Shown: positions 14,482 through 23,247 of the stretch, in pieces
Numbering within the stretch: position 1 is the stretch's first letter
Layout: each line of letters opens with the position of its first letter
Source: CAZFAT01 sp964517075
GTDB lineage: Bacteria; Acidobacteriota; Vicinamibacteria; Vicinamibacterales; SCN-69-37
NCBI GenBank assembly: GCA_964517075.1
Contig: CAZFAT010000135.1
Span: 1 to 28,741 of the forward strand
Direction of reading: 5' to 3'
DNA length: 28,741 nucleotides
Translations under genes and position numbers: made by a program
The notes under the pieces: model-generated
The model's input: only the letters and a program-made list of their open reading frames with translations
Databases searched by the model: none
What the model was told of the DNA's origin: nothing

Positions 14482-14928
14482 ATGAGTCAGACGATCATTC
14501 ACCAGCGTGTCGCCGCGGCGCGTGATGGCGCGAATCCGACGGTCATCGCGCGTATGCGATCGGGCTGGGCCGTCATGGGCGATCCACAGGTCGTGCCCGG
14601 CTACTGTCTGCTGGTGCCTGATCCCGTCGTGCCTCACCTCAACGCGCTCACGACGGACGCCCGCGCGCTGTTCCTGCACGAGATGGCGCTGCTGGGCGAC
14701 GTGCTGCTGGAAGTCACGCGGGCCGCGCGCATCAACTACGAGATGCTCGGGAACCTCGAGCCCGCGCTGCACGCGCACCTCGTCCCTCGGTACGACTCGG
14801 AGCCAGCGGAGCTGCGGACGCGCCCCGTCTGGTTCTATGACTGGTCGCACGCGCCCGCGTTCGATCCGGCGCAGCACGCGCCGTTCATGGACGCCGTGCG
14901 GCGTGGATTGGCGGCACGCGATGTCTGA
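14482..14928 (+). CDS. HIT-family nucleotide hydrolase
   Basis: This 148-residue protein belongs to the histidine-triad superfamily, which cleaves nucleotide phosphoester or phosphoramide bonds. The motif region is LGNLEPALHAHLVPRY with H97 and H99; the first His of the usual triad is replaced by Ala, as in a common bacterial subgroup with an NxE/D...LHAH pattern. The N-terminal half (GWAVMGDPQVVPGYCLLVPDPVV) fits the nucleotide-binding strand pair. The ATG at 14482 has GAGGG upstream. The last codons overlap the GNAT-DinB start by eight bases, so it heads a six-gene unit. Substrate is unknown; phosphoramidases of this superfamily can inactivate microcin-C-like compounds. Confidence 0.85.
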   Translation: MSQTIIHQRVAAARDGANPTVIARMRSGWAVMGDPQVVPGYCLLVPDPVVPHLNALTTDARALFLHEMALLGDVLLEVTRAARINYEMLGNLEPALHAHLVPRYDSEPAELRTRPVWFYDWSHAPAFDPAQHAPFMDAVRRGLAARDV

Positions 14929-15883
14929 ACGGACGCCGGCGCCAGGCGCCGTGCGCGTCCGGCCGTTCGTGGCGGAGGATCGGCCGGAATGGCTGCGCAT
15001 GCGGACGGCCCTGTGGCCCGACCACACCGCGGCCGATCGAGACGCGTGGCTGGCGCGGGCCGACACCATCGTCCTGGTCGCGGAGCGCGAACCAGGTCGG
15101 CTTGTGGGATTCGCCGAGCTGGGTCTGCGCTCCTACGCGGACGGTTGCGACAGCTCGCCCGTGCCGTATCTCGAGGGCTGGTGGGTCGATGCGGAGGCGC
15201 GCCGCCAGGGCGTCGGCCGCGCGCTGATGGCCGCGGGCGAGGCCTGGGCGCGCGATCACGGCCACGCGGACCTGGCCTCCGATACCCCCGTCGAGAACAC
15301 CGTGTCGCAGGCCGCGCACACGCGGCTCGGCTTCGCGGAAGTCGAACGCGCCGTGCTGTACCGGAAGGCCCTGCGGGTTGACCGCGGGACCAGCGAACCA
15401 GACGCAGGCCACGCCGTGAGCCGCTACTTCGACACGATCGCCCGGCTCATCGAGTACGAAGCGTGGTGCAATCTTCGGGCGCTCGACGCGGTCGAGAGAT
15501 TGTCCGAAACCGAGGTCCGGCGCGACTTCGGCTTTGGGTGGAGGACGCCCCATGCGACCTTGTTCCACATCGCGGATGTGATGCGCGGGTGGGCTGGCGC
15601 CGTCGGACCCGTGATCAAGAAGCCGACATGGTCGCCGTACCGGGAGACGATGACGCTCGGCGAGATCAGGTCGATAATCGAGGAGGCGGGTGAGTCGTTG
15701 CTGAGGGCCGCGCGAGCCTCCGATGCTGCCGCCGTGCTCGACCAGGACCGCCGGCTGCACCAGGTGTTCCACCTCGTGACCCATGGCACGCACCATCGCG
15801 GGCAGCTCCTGAGCATGCTCACCTTGATGGGCCGCCCCCAGCCATTCGAGGGCGGCGACTTCGGTGGGTGGTCGAACACGTGA
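14921..15883 (+). CDS. GNAT acetyltransferase (AAC(6')-like) fused to DinB-family domain
   Basis: This single 320-residue open frame carries two domains. Residues about 11-151 are a GNAT resembling aminoglycoside 6'-N-acetyltransferases, with the acetyl-CoA loop RRQGVGRA (94-101) and the ending TRLGFAEVERAVLYRKAL. Residues about 166-320 are a four-helix DinB-like domain with candidate metal ligands H216, H288 and H292 (HGTHHRGQ). DinB-like domains often carry thiol-dependent detoxification enzymes. There is no stop or frameshift between the halves. An internal GTG near 15416 could start DinB alone, but the upstream half would still run on. It overlaps the HIT gene by eight bases and the S66 peptidase by four. 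Joint function is unknown; modification of a toxic small molecule is plausible. Confidence 0.87.
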   Translation: MSERTPAPGAVRVRPFVAEDRPEWLRMRTALWPDHTAADRDAWLARADTIVLVAEREPGRLVGFAELGLRSYADGCDSSPVPYLEGWWVDAEARRQGVGRALMAAGEAWARDHGHADLASDTPVENTVSQAAHTRLGFAEVERAVLYRKALRVDRGTSEPDAGHAVSRYFDTIARLIEYEAWCNLRALDAVERLSETEVRRDFGFGWRTPHATLFHIADVMRGWAGAVGPVIKKPTWSPYRETMTLGEIRSIIEEAGESLLRAARASDAAAVLDQDRRLHQVFHLVTHGTHHRGQLLSMLTLMGRPQPFEGGDFGGWSNT

Positions 15884-16887
15884 AGCCGCGCAGGCTCTCG
15901 CCCGGCGACCACGTCGGCATCGTCAGCCCGTCCTGGGGTGGCGCCGCCGCGTTTCCCCATCGCGTGGAGTTGGGAATTCGCGGGCTCGAACGGTTCGGAC
16001 TCCGCGTCAAGCTGGGACGGCACGCGCTCAACTCGCGCGGCTTCGTCTCGGACTCGCCCGAGAACCGCGCCGCCGATCTGCACGACATGTTTCGCGACCC
16101 TGACGTACGCTTGATTCTCGCCGCGACCGGCGGCGATCATTCCTGCCATCTGCTCCCGCATCTGGATTTCGATCTGATTCGGGAGCATCCCACGCTGTTC
16201 ATGGGGTACTCGGACATCACCGTCCTCAACGTCGCCATCTGGGCGGCGACCGGCCTCGTAACGTTCAACGGTCCAGCCCTCCTCTCGGACTTTGCCGAAT
16301 ACCCTGAGATGTTCGAGTACACGCGGTCGTGGTTCTGGAAGGCCGTGGCCCGTCCGGAACCTGTCGGACCGATCGCGCCTGCTACCGACTGGACCGAGGA
16401 GTTTCTCGACTGGAACGAGAAGCAGGACCTTGTTCGCCCGCGTGCGATGCAGCCGACGCCAGGATGGACGTGGCTCAGACGGGGGACCGCTGAGGGCGTA
16501 CTCGTTGGAGGCTGTCTCGAGTCGCTCGAGCACCTCCGGGGTACCAGGTTCTGGCCCTCGTGGGACGGGTGCATCCTGTTCGTGGAGACGTCGGAGATGG
16601 CCCCCCCTCCCGCCGTCGTCGACGGCATGCTCATGGACTACCAGAACATGGGCGTGTTTGACCGCATCCGTGCGCTGCTCGTCGGCCGCCCCATGCGGTA
16701 TACGGATCTTCAACGCCAGCAACTGCGGGATGTCGTGCTCAAACGGACTGAAGGGTTTGATCTTCCAGTCGTCACGGACATGGACTTCGGGCACACGGCG
16801 CCGCAGTTGACGTTGCCGATCGGCTGCCGAGCCCGCGTCGACGTCACCGCCCAGCGGTTCGAGATTCTCGAGTCGGCTGTCGAGTAG
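15880..16887 (+). CDS. S66-family serine peptidase, MccF-like
   Basis: This 335-residue protein starts with RLSPGDHVGIVSPSWGG, typical of S66 enzymes. The Ser-Glu-His triad is visible as S111 (MGYSD), E236 (LFVETSE) and H305 (DFGHTAP). From memory, E. coli MccF uses Ser118, Glu243 and His311, so the Ser-Glu distance of 125 is identical here, while LD-carboxypeptidase LdcA has a shorter distance. W178 in EEFLDWNE lies where MccF has the loop Trp that recognises the nucleotide-like part. MccF cleaves the amide between amino acid and nucleotide in microcin C and relatives. I chose GTG 15880, overlapping the previous TGA; GTG 15868 is also possible. Confidence 0.88.
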   Translation: MKPRRLSPGDHVGIVSPSWGGAAAFPHRVELGIRGLERFGLRVKLGRHALNSRGFVSDSPENRAADLHDMFRDPDVRLILAATGGDHSCHLLPHLDFDLIREHPTLFMGYSDITVLNVAIWAATGLVTFNGPALLSDFAEYPEMFEYTRSWFWKAVARPEPVGPIAPATDWTEEFLDWNEKQDLVRPRAMQPTPGWTWLRRGTAEGVLVGGCLESLEHLRGTRFWPSWDGCILFVETSEMAPPPAVVDGMLMDYQNMGVFDRIRALLVGRPMRYTDLQRQQLRDVVLKRTEGFDLPVVTDMDFGHTAPQLTLPIGCRARVDVTAQRFEILESAVE

Positions 16888-16907
16888 CCTGGCGTCCGGG
16901 GCGCGCC

Positions 16908-17423
16908 GTGCCATCGATCATTCGCGACGAGCGGCCCGGCGACGCGGCGGGGATCCGGTCGCTGCTCGAGGCCGCGTTTCCCACAGCGCTCGAAGCCGAC
17001 CTCGTCGATCGCCTGCGCGCGTCCTGTCCCGGCCACCTGTCAATCGTCGCCGTCGAGGCCGGGCGCATCGTCGGGCACATTGTCTTTACGCCGGTGATCA
17101 TCGAGGCTCGCGCGGAGCGCCTCAGCGGCCATGGGCTCGCGCCGATGGCGGTTCTGCCTCAGCACCAGCGCTCCGGCGTGGGGTCGGCGCTGGCCCGCGC
17201 CGGCATCGAACGGCTGAGGCAGGCGGGCTGTCCTTTCATCGTCGTGGTGGGGCACCCGGAGTACTACCCCCGCTTCGGGTTCGTGGCGGCCTCGCGCCAT
17301 GGCGTACGCTGTCAGTGGGATCAGGTGCCCGACGAGGCCTTCATGATCCTGGTCCTCGATGCGGCGCCGCCGAATTTCGCCGGCCTGGCCCGCTATCGGC
17401 CGGAGTTCGACGAACTGGAGTAG
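16908..17423 (+). CDS. GNAT N-acetyltransferase (YhbS-like)
   Basis: This 171-residue acetyltransferase has motif A at LAPMAVLPQHQRSGVGSALARAGIE, with acetyl-CoA loop QRSGVG, followed by VVVGHPEYYPRFGFVAAS, typical of the YhbS group. The start is GTG at 16908, 20 nt after the S66 stop, and its end is 12 nt before the SDR gene. The substrate is unknown. A degenerate copy of its N-terminal coding sequence lies at 25052-25122. Confidence 0.88.
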   Translation: MPSIIRDERPGDAAGIRSLLEAAFPTALEADLVDRLRASCPGHLSIVAVEAGRIVGHIVFTPVIIEARAERLSGHGLAPMAVLPQHQRSGVGSALARAGIERLRQAGCPFIVVVGHPEYYPRFGFVAASRHGVRCQWDQVPDEAFMILVLDAAPPNFAGLARYRPEFDELE

Positions 17424-17435
17424 GGAGGTACTGTC

Positions 17436-18149
17436 ATGCGTCGAGCCATCGTCACCGGCGGCAGTCGCGGCATCGGCTACGCCATCGCGAAAGCCATCCT
17501 GTCCGACGGCGGGCAGGTGATGATCACCGGCCTCGACCGCGGCCGCCTCGATCGCGCCGTGCGGCAACTCGAGCAGGAGGCGGGTGCGGCCGGTCGCGTG
17601 GCCGGCGCACCGTGCGACGTGCGGCTGCGCGCGGAGGTCGACGCGCTCGTGGCCGACACCGCGCGGCGCTTTGGCGGTCTCGACACGCTCGTCAACAACG
17701 CCGGCGTCGGCGTCTGGAGCGACGTCGCCGACACGACCGACGAGGACTGGCACCGCGTCCTCGAGACCAACCTGACCGGGCCGTTCCTCTGTGCCCGCGC
17801 CGCCATTCCGGTCATGCGACAGGCGGGCGGCGGCTGGATCATCAACATCGCCAGCCTCGCCGGCCGCAATGCCTTTCCGGGTGGCGGCGTTTACTGCGCG
17901 TCGAAGGCCGCGCTCATTTCCTTCAGCGAATCACTGATGCAGGAGGTCCGCTTCGACAACATTCGCGTCAGTGTCGTCATGCCCGGCTCGGTCGCGACCG
18001 AATTCAGCGCGCGCTCGCAGGATGATGACGACTCATGGAAACTGACGCCGGACGACGTGGCGCTGGCGGTGATGAACCTGTTGAATCATCCCGCCCGCAG
18101 CCTGCCCAGCAAGGTCGAACTCAGGCCGGCCAAGACGAGGCAGCGATAG
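17436..18149 (+). CDS. Short-chain dehydrogenase/reductase
   Basis: This 237-residue classical SDR has the cofactor site TGGSRGIG (residues 7-14), NNAGVG, and the catalytic S140, Y153 and K157 (YCASK). The ATG at 17436 has GGGAGG upstream. It sits between two GNAT genes with a 12-nt gap before it and a one-base overlap (TAGTG) after it, so it is part of the six-gene unit. The pattern fits 3-oxoacyl-ACP reductase-like or general alcohol dehydrogenases; substrate cannot be assigned. Confidence 0.92.
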   Translation: MRRAIVTGGSRGIGYAIAKAILSDGGQVMITGLDRGRLDRAVRQLEQEAGAAGRVAGAPCDVRLRAEVDALVADTARRFGGLDTLVNNAGVGVWSDVADTTDEDWHRVLETNLTGPFLCARAAIPVMRQAGGGWIINIASLAGRNAFPGGGVYCASKAALISFSESLMQEVRFDNIRVSVVMPGSVATEFSARSQDDDDSWKLTPDDVALAVMNLLNHPARSLPSKVELRPAKTRQR

Positions 18150-18619
18150 TGACGATCGACGCGCGCTGGCCTCAGTTGGCCGCCGTGGCGTTTCGCCCAG
18201 CCACTGAGGCGGACATGGCGTTCTTGATCGACTTGAGGCGGCTCACGATGTGGCCGCACTTCGAACACTCCGGTTTGTCCATCAATCAGGAGGAACAGCT
18301 CGAGCGCGTGCTGTACAGACTCGACTGCGCGCAGATCGTGACGATTGACGGCGCCGACGCTGGATTGTTCAAGGTGGTGCGTGAGACCGATCCCTGGGAG
18401 CTGACGCAGATCCAGCTGCATCCGCAGTACCAGGGACACGGCATCGGGGCTGCGCTCATCAAGCGGCTGCTGGACGAGGCCTCCATGGCCGGAACGCGTG
18501 TCGACCTGGACGTGCTTCGCGCCAATCCTGCGAAACGTCTGTACGAGCGTCTGGGATTCCGGGTGGTGGCGGAGGACACACACTCGTACCTGATGCGCGC
18601 CCCGGGGGAAGGACGGTAG
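18149..18619 (+). CDS. GNAT N-acetyltransferase
   Basis: This 156-residue protein has a GNAT domain beginning VAFRPATEADMAFLIDLRR, an acetyl-CoA loop in LHPQYQGHGIGAALIKRL, and the ending ANPAKRLYERLGFRVV. I chose GTG 18149, which overlaps the TAG of the SDR gene by one base; the frame is open further upstream inside the SDR gene, but that part is a shadow. It is the last gene of the packed plus-strand unit and converges on the sulfatase gene. Substrate is unknown. Confidence 0.87.
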   Translation: MTIDARWPQLAAVAFRPATEADMAFLIDLRRLTMWPHFEHSGLSINQEEQLERVLYRLDCAQIVTIDGADAGLFKVVRETDPWELTQIQLHPQYQGHGIGAALIKRLLDEASMAGTRVDLDVLRANPAKRLYERLGFRVVAEDTHSYLMRAPGEGR

Positions 18620-18642
18620 CACCAGGCGGACCGAAGCCCTGG

Positions 18643-20166
18643 CTATCCGCCGGCTGGCTGATACCAGGCCGGCGTCCCGAACCAGTCGTGCATCTCTTTC
18701 TCGAACGGGGCGACGATGTGGAGGGGTTCCGGCCATTCGCCGCGGTCGCCAGTTTCCGCAATCCACGTGTCGAGCGCCGCGCGCAGCCGCAGCAGCGCGG
18801 CCCGGTGCTCGGGATCGGACGAGTGCGCCAGGTTTCGAATCTCGTGCGGATCGGCCGCCGTGTCGTAGAGCTGTTCGGGCGGCAGCGGCTGCATGAGCTC
18901 GAGCGCCGGGCCGGTGAGCGTGCCGGCGCGCACCATCTCGCGCATCAGCGGGATGACCGGAAAGCACTTCTCCTTGTACCGGTTCAGTGAGCTGAAGCCC
19001 ATCTCGGGCATGTAATTGCGGATGTAGTGATACCGCGTCTCGCGCACCGATCGAATGCGGTTCCGCGTTTCGTCGATGCGGTCGCGGGCGCTGAAGACGA
19101 ACGTCCGCGGCGGATCCGGCCGGTCGCCGAGGAACACGCGGCTCTGCATGCCGAGCGGCTTCTCGACGCCGGCCATCGCCAGCGTCGTCGCCGTGATGTC
19201 CAGGAGACTCACGACGTCGTCGATGACGCGGCCGGGCCGATACTGCGGCGGCGGCGCGAGGCCCGGCGGGTAGTAGACGATGAGCGGCACGAGCAGGCCC
19301 GTGTCCCACATCCAGTGGATGCCGCGCGCCTCCATCCGTCCGTTGTCGCCGAAGAAGACGACGATGGTGTTGTCGTCGAGGCCGTCGAGGCGCAGCTGGT
19401 TGAGAATCCAGCCAATCCGGACGTCCATGCCCGAGACCGAGTTGAGGTAGCGGGCCCATTCCTCGCGCACGATCTGGTGTTCCGGATAGTAGGGCGGCGG
19501 CGTGACAGTCTCGGGCGTCGCGATCTGCGGGTGCTGGTCCTCGCCGTACCACTTCACGCGCGGGTGCTTCCACGTCTGCCGGTCGTAGATGTCGAACTCG
19601 CTCTCCGGCATGTTGATCTGCGCGAAGAACGGCTGGCGCGTCTTCAGCACCGCCCAGTCTTCCGACTGGTAGATGGGCCCTTCGTTCACGAAGTTCAGGT
19701 CCAGCTTGCCCGTGCCGACTTCCTGGTCGCCGATGCGTTTGATGTTGGCCGTGGAGTAGCCAGCGTCCTGCAGCCGATGGGTGAGCGGCCGCACGCCCTC
19801 GGGCAGCCGGAACGAGTCCGACCGGTGGGACCGCATGTGGTGCGTGTCGGTTGTCGTCTGGTACATCCCCGTCATGAAGGCCGAGCGGCTCGGCGCGCAG
19901 ACGGGCGACGTGGAGAACACGCGGGTGTAGCGGATCCCCTGCGTGGCGAGCCGGTCGAGATTGGGGGTCGAGACGTTCGGGGCGCCGTAGACGCCGAGAT
20001 CCAGGTTCATGTTCTCGCCGACGAGCCAGAGGATGTTCGGCCTGATCGGCGTCGCCGCCGGTGCCGCTCCGGGCGATGGTGTCGGTGCGGGGGCGTCACA
20101 GGCGGCCGAGGCCGACGCGAGGGCGAGCAGGAGCAGGAGGCACGTTCGTCCGGGCATGCGGTGCAT
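18643..20166 (-). CDS. Sulfatase lipoprotein
   Basis: This protein of about 507 residues has a lipoprotein signal (CLLLLLALASASAAC, lipid Cys about 23). Its arylsulfatase fold has the formylglycine motif C90-A-P-S-R94, which a maturation enzyme must convert. The first metal-binding stretch is LVGENMNLDLGVYG, where the usual Asp-Asp pair reads Glu-Asn. The later GDNGRMEARGIHWMWDTGLLVPLIV is the usual second metal/active-site region. It should act on extracellular sulfated sugars or glycans. I chose ATG 20166; ATG 20157 and a GTG at 20199 that overlaps the proC stop are alternatives. No sulfatase-maturing enzyme is in the window. Confidence 0.9.
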   Translation of the reverse strand: MHRMPGRTCLLLLLALASASAACDAPAPTPSPGAAPAATPIRPNILWLVGENMNLDLGVYGAPNVSTPNLDRLATQGIRYTRVFSTSPVCAPSRSAFMTGMYQTTTDTHHMRSHRSDSFRLPEGVRPLTHRLQDAGYSTANIKRIGDQEVGTGKLDLNFVNEGPIYQSEDWAVLKTRQPFFAQINMPESEFDIYDRQTWKHPRVKWYGEDQHPQIATPETVTPPPYYPEHQIVREEWARYLNSVSGMDVRIGWILNQLRLDGLDDNTIVVFFGDNGRMEARGIHWMWDTGLLVPLIVYYPPGLAPPPQYRPGRVIDDVVSLLDITATTLAMAGVEKPLGMQSRVFLGDRPDPPRTFVFSARDRIDETRNRIRSVRETRYHYIRNYMPEMGFSSLNRYKEKCFPVIPLMREMVRAGTLTGPALELMQPLPPEQLYDTAADPHEIRNLAHSSDPEHRAALLRLRAALDTWIAETGDRGEWPEPLHIVAPFEKEMHDWFGTPAWYQPAGG

Positions 20167-20195
20167 GCTATATCGAGCGTGTCGCGGCCACGCGT

Positions 20196-20996
20196 TCACC
20201 GACCTGCCAGCTCCTCGGACCTCTGCCTCGCGCGGTGCACCGCCTGCTCGAAGAGGCTCATCCAGTCGTGCTTCTCGAGGAACTCCATCGCGGCCTGGGT
20301 GGTGCCTCCCGGCGAGGTCACCCGCGCCCGGAGCTCGGCGGGGCCGGCGGGGTCGCGCGCCAGCAGCTCGGCGGCGCCCACGAAGGTCTGGCAGACCAGC
20401 ACGTAGGCCTGCTCCCGGGTCAGCCCTTCTTTCTGCGCCGCCGAGATGAGCGCCTCGGCGAGACAGAAGACGTACGCAGGGCCTGAGCCGCTCACTGCGG
20501 TGACGGCGTCCATCTGCGACTCTTCGACGACAATGACGCGACCGACGGTGCTCAGGATGTTGAGCGCGGTCGCGACGTGGTCGTCCTTGGCGAAGCGACC
20601 ACGCGCGATTGCGGTGGCGCCCTTGCCGATCGCCGCCGGCGTGTTGGGCATGGCGCGGATCACCGGCGCCTCGCCGAGCGCGCCCTCGAGGAGCGTCGTC
20701 CGCACGCCGGCGCAGATCGAGATGGCGAGCTTCGACGCGCTGAACACCGGCGCGATCGTATCGAGCACCCGCTGGATGTCCTGGGGCTTGACCGCGAACA
20801 GCACACTCGACGCGACGCGAGCGGCCGCCTCCGCGTCGTCAGTCGTGGGGACCTTGAGGTGGTCCTCGAGGAAGCCGCGGCGCGCCTCGCGGATCTCGGC
20901 GACGATCAGGTCGCGCGGGTTCCAGCCGGAGCCGATCAGCCCCTCGGCCAGCGCGCCGCCCATGAACCCGCCGCCGACGATCGCCAACCGTGCCAT
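20196..20996 (-). CDS. proC: Pyrroline-5-carboxylate reductase
   Basis: This 266-residue enzyme reduces pyrroline-5-carboxylate to proline with NAD(P)H. The N-terminus MARLAIVGGGFMGGALAEGL is the Rossmann site; FAVKPQDI, RAMPNTPAAIGKGATAIARG and the signature SGSGPAYVFCLAEALI follow. The length is normal. The ATG at 20996 has no good ribosome site, but a TAAAAT box (21011-21006) lies nine bases upstream, so the 5' leader would be very short. It ends next to the sulfatase gene. Confidence 0.97.
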   Translation of the reverse strand: MARLAIVGGGFMGGALAEGLIGSGWNPRDLIVAEIREARRGFLEDHLKVPTTDDAEAAARVASSVLFAVKPQDIQRVLDTIAPVFSASKLAISICAGVRTTLLEGALGEAPVIRAMPNTPAAIGKGATAIARGRFAKDDHVATALNILSTVGRVIVVEESQMDAVTAVSGSGPAYVFCLAEALISAAQKEGLTREQAYVLVCQTFVGAAELLARDPAGPAELRARVTSPGGTTQAAMEFLEKHDWMSLFEQAVHRARQRSEELAGR

Positions 20997-21204
20997 GGCG
21001 GCGAGATTTTATCCTCCTGGCTGCCTGGCTGCTCGACGGACCTGGAGGACCGTCGGGATCAGCCGCTCGCCCAGGCGCGCCACCGGCGTCGGTGCGCTAA
21101 GATGAGCCCGGTTTCCCTCACACGCCGCAGGACCCCTGACGGGGCCGGCCTTGTCGCCCGTGCGTGCGTCTGACGGCTGGACACAGGTTGTCCAGGGAGG
21201 GCCC

Positions 21205-23238
21205 ATGAAGGCTCGACACCCGTTCCTCGTCGTCGTCGCCGTCCTCCTGACCGCGGTCAGCCTGCGCGGCCGCCAGACCCTGGTCATTTCGGAGTCTGAC
21301 CGCCCGCTGCTGGAGAATCGCGAACTCGCGGCCGGCACCGGTCTGATCATGGGCCGGGTCGTCGAGGCGGAGTCGAACCAGCCGCTGGGCGGCGCGATTG
21401 TCAGCATCCGCAGTCCCATCAACAATGCCGGACCCGATCCGGTCCTTACGGACCGGCACGGGCGGTTCGTCTTCCGTGACCTGCCGACAGGGGCCTACCG
21501 ACTCTATTCGTGGAAAATCGGCTATACCAGCGGGTCGTACGCCCAGCGGCTGCCGACCGAAAATGTCGGTCAGTCGGGTCGCCCGCTGGTGCTCGACGAC
21601 GACCAGCGGATGGGCGACGTCGTCCTGCGATTGTGGCAGCACGCGGCCATCGCCGGCACGGTTGTGGACGAGTCGGGCGAGCCGGTGGTCGGGACGGTCG
21701 TGCGCGCCGCCGTCCGTCGAGTCGTGGGGGGACGCTTCACGTACGACTGGAGCGCGACGTTCACCGGCGGTGCGACGCCGACCGAACGCACCGACGATCG
21801 GGGCATGTACCGCTTCAGTGCGCTGGTGCCTGGCGATTGGCTGGTCATTGTGCCCTCAGTGACCGGCGCGGTCCCGCGCACGCGGGAGCCGGCCCCGTCG
21901 GCGGCAGGTCCCGTCAGCCTTACCGAGTCCTCGACCGGCGGGGGAGAGTGGATCACGGGCTCGGTGACCCTGAGGGGTAACCCGATGGACATCGGCGACG
22001 CCGACTACCTCCTGACATCGTCGTCGTCCAGCATCAATCCGTCCGGACCTGCCGGCGTCATGAGGAACGGGCAGCTCCTGATCAATCCAACCCAGTTCTA
22101 CGCCGGAGCCGACTCGCTCAAGAACGCCGTTGCCGTCACACTCGGATCGGGCGACCGTCGCACCGGCGTCAACTTTCAACTGAAGCCGGTGCCGGCGGTG
22201 CGTGTCTCGGGACACGTCACCCGCGCCGATGGCGCGAACCCTGGTGAGATGATGCTGCGCCTGGTCAGCCGGGACATGGACGGGTTCGTCGCGGACGCCG
22301 AAATCGCGCAGACGGTGAGTCGTGCCGACGGCCGCTTCGCCTTCCTTGGCGTGCCGCCGGGCGACTACGCGATCCGGGCCGTGCGCATCCCGCGCGACCG
22401 GGCCCCGGCGGCTCCCTCCACGACGACCACCGTCGCCACTGCCGGCGGAGCGGGCGGCACCATCATCATGATGGGCGATCGCGCCCGACCGCTGCCGTCC
22501 GGCACCACCCTCTTCGCCGACACACCGGTCAGCGTCGGCGATCAGGGCGCGTCTGGCGTCACGGTCCAGCTCCGAACGGGCCGCGCCATCCGCGGCCGCG
22601 TGCAGTTCGACGGCACGGCCAAGCCGCCGCGCTTTGAGAGCATCACCCCCTACATCGAACCCGCCGACGGTCGGGAGCAGGCCGCGGTCAGCCAGATTCT
22701 GGGCCGCGTGGACGCCGAGGGGAACTTCGCCACCTACGGTCAGACAGTGGGCAAGTACTACGTGCGCGTGCCGTACGCGAGGACGCCGGGATGGTTCTTC
22801 CATGGTGCGATGCTGGGCGGGCGCGACCTGTCGACGACGGCTGTCGATCTCGTGGACCAGGATGTCGAAGGCGTCGTGCTGCTGTTCCGGGACCGGCCGC
22901 TCGCCGGGCTCGCCGGCACCGTGAGGGACGACCGAGGGCAGCCGCTGGCGACGTCAACCGTGATCGTGTTCCCGGTCGATCGACAGCACTGGATTGACAC
23001 TGGCCGGTCCCCGCGCGATCTGCGATCGACCGGTGCCGGCGTCAACGGCCAGTACGCCGTCGACGATCTGCCGCCCGGCGCGTACTTCGTCGCGGCGGTC
23101 GTGGACGTCACGCCAGCCTGGGCTGAGCCGTCATTTCTCGCCGCGCTTGCCGCGACGGCGTCGCGGGTGCAGTTGGTCGCCGGTGAGACAGTGCGCGCCG
23201 ACCTGCGCGAACAACGCAACCCCACACCAGGACGATAG
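21205..23238 (+). CDS. Secreted carboxypeptidase-regulatory-like repeat protein (first of two)
   Basis: This 677-residue exported protein has a signal peptide (MKARHPFLVVVAVLLTAVSL). It contains several transthyretin-like carboxypeptidase-regulatory modules, recognisable by G.V....G.P.....V and F.F..LP.G.Y: IMGRVVEAESNQPLGGAIV with FVFRDLPTGAYRLY, then IAGTVVDESGEPVVG with YRFSALVPGDWLV, and two or more later. Such proteins are abundant in Acidobacteriota and probably bind surfaces or glycans. The ATG at 21205 has GGGAGG upstream, and a TAAGAT box lies at 21098-21103. It is followed nine bases later by a paralogue, so the two form an operon. Confidence 0.88.
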   Translation: MKARHPFLVVVAVLLTAVSLRGRQTLVISESDRPLLENRELAAGTGLIMGRVVEAESNQPLGGAIVSIRSPINNAGPDPVLTDRHGRFVFRDLPTGAYRLYSWKIGYTSGSYAQRLPTENVGQSGRPLVLDDDQRMGDVVLRLWQHAAIAGTVVDESGEPVVGTVVRAAVRRVVGGRFTYDWSATFTGGATPTERTDDRGMYRFSALVPGDWLVIVPSVTGAVPRTREPAPSAAGPVSLTESSTGGGEWITGSVTLRGNPMDIGDADYLLTSSSSSINPSGPAGVMRNGQLLINPTQFYAGADSLKNAVAVTLGSGDRRTGVNFQLKPVPAVRVSGHVTRADGANPGEMMLRLVSRDMDGFVADAEIAQTVSRADGRFAFLGVPPGDYAIRAVRIPRDRAPAAPSTTTTVATAGGAGGTIIMMGDRARPLPSGTTLFADTPVSVGDQGASGVTVQLRTGRAIRGRVQFDGTAKPPRFESITPYIEPADGREQAAVSQILGRVDAEGNFATYGQTVGKYYVRVPYARTPGWFFHGAMLGGRDLSTTAVDLVDQDVEGVVLLFRDRPLAGLAGTVRDDRGQPLATSTVIVFPVDRQHWIDTGRSPRDLRSTGAGVNGQYAVDDLPPGAYFVAAVVDVTPAWAEPSFLAALAATASRVQLVAGETVRADLREQRNPTPGR

Positions 23239-23247
23239 GAGATCGCC

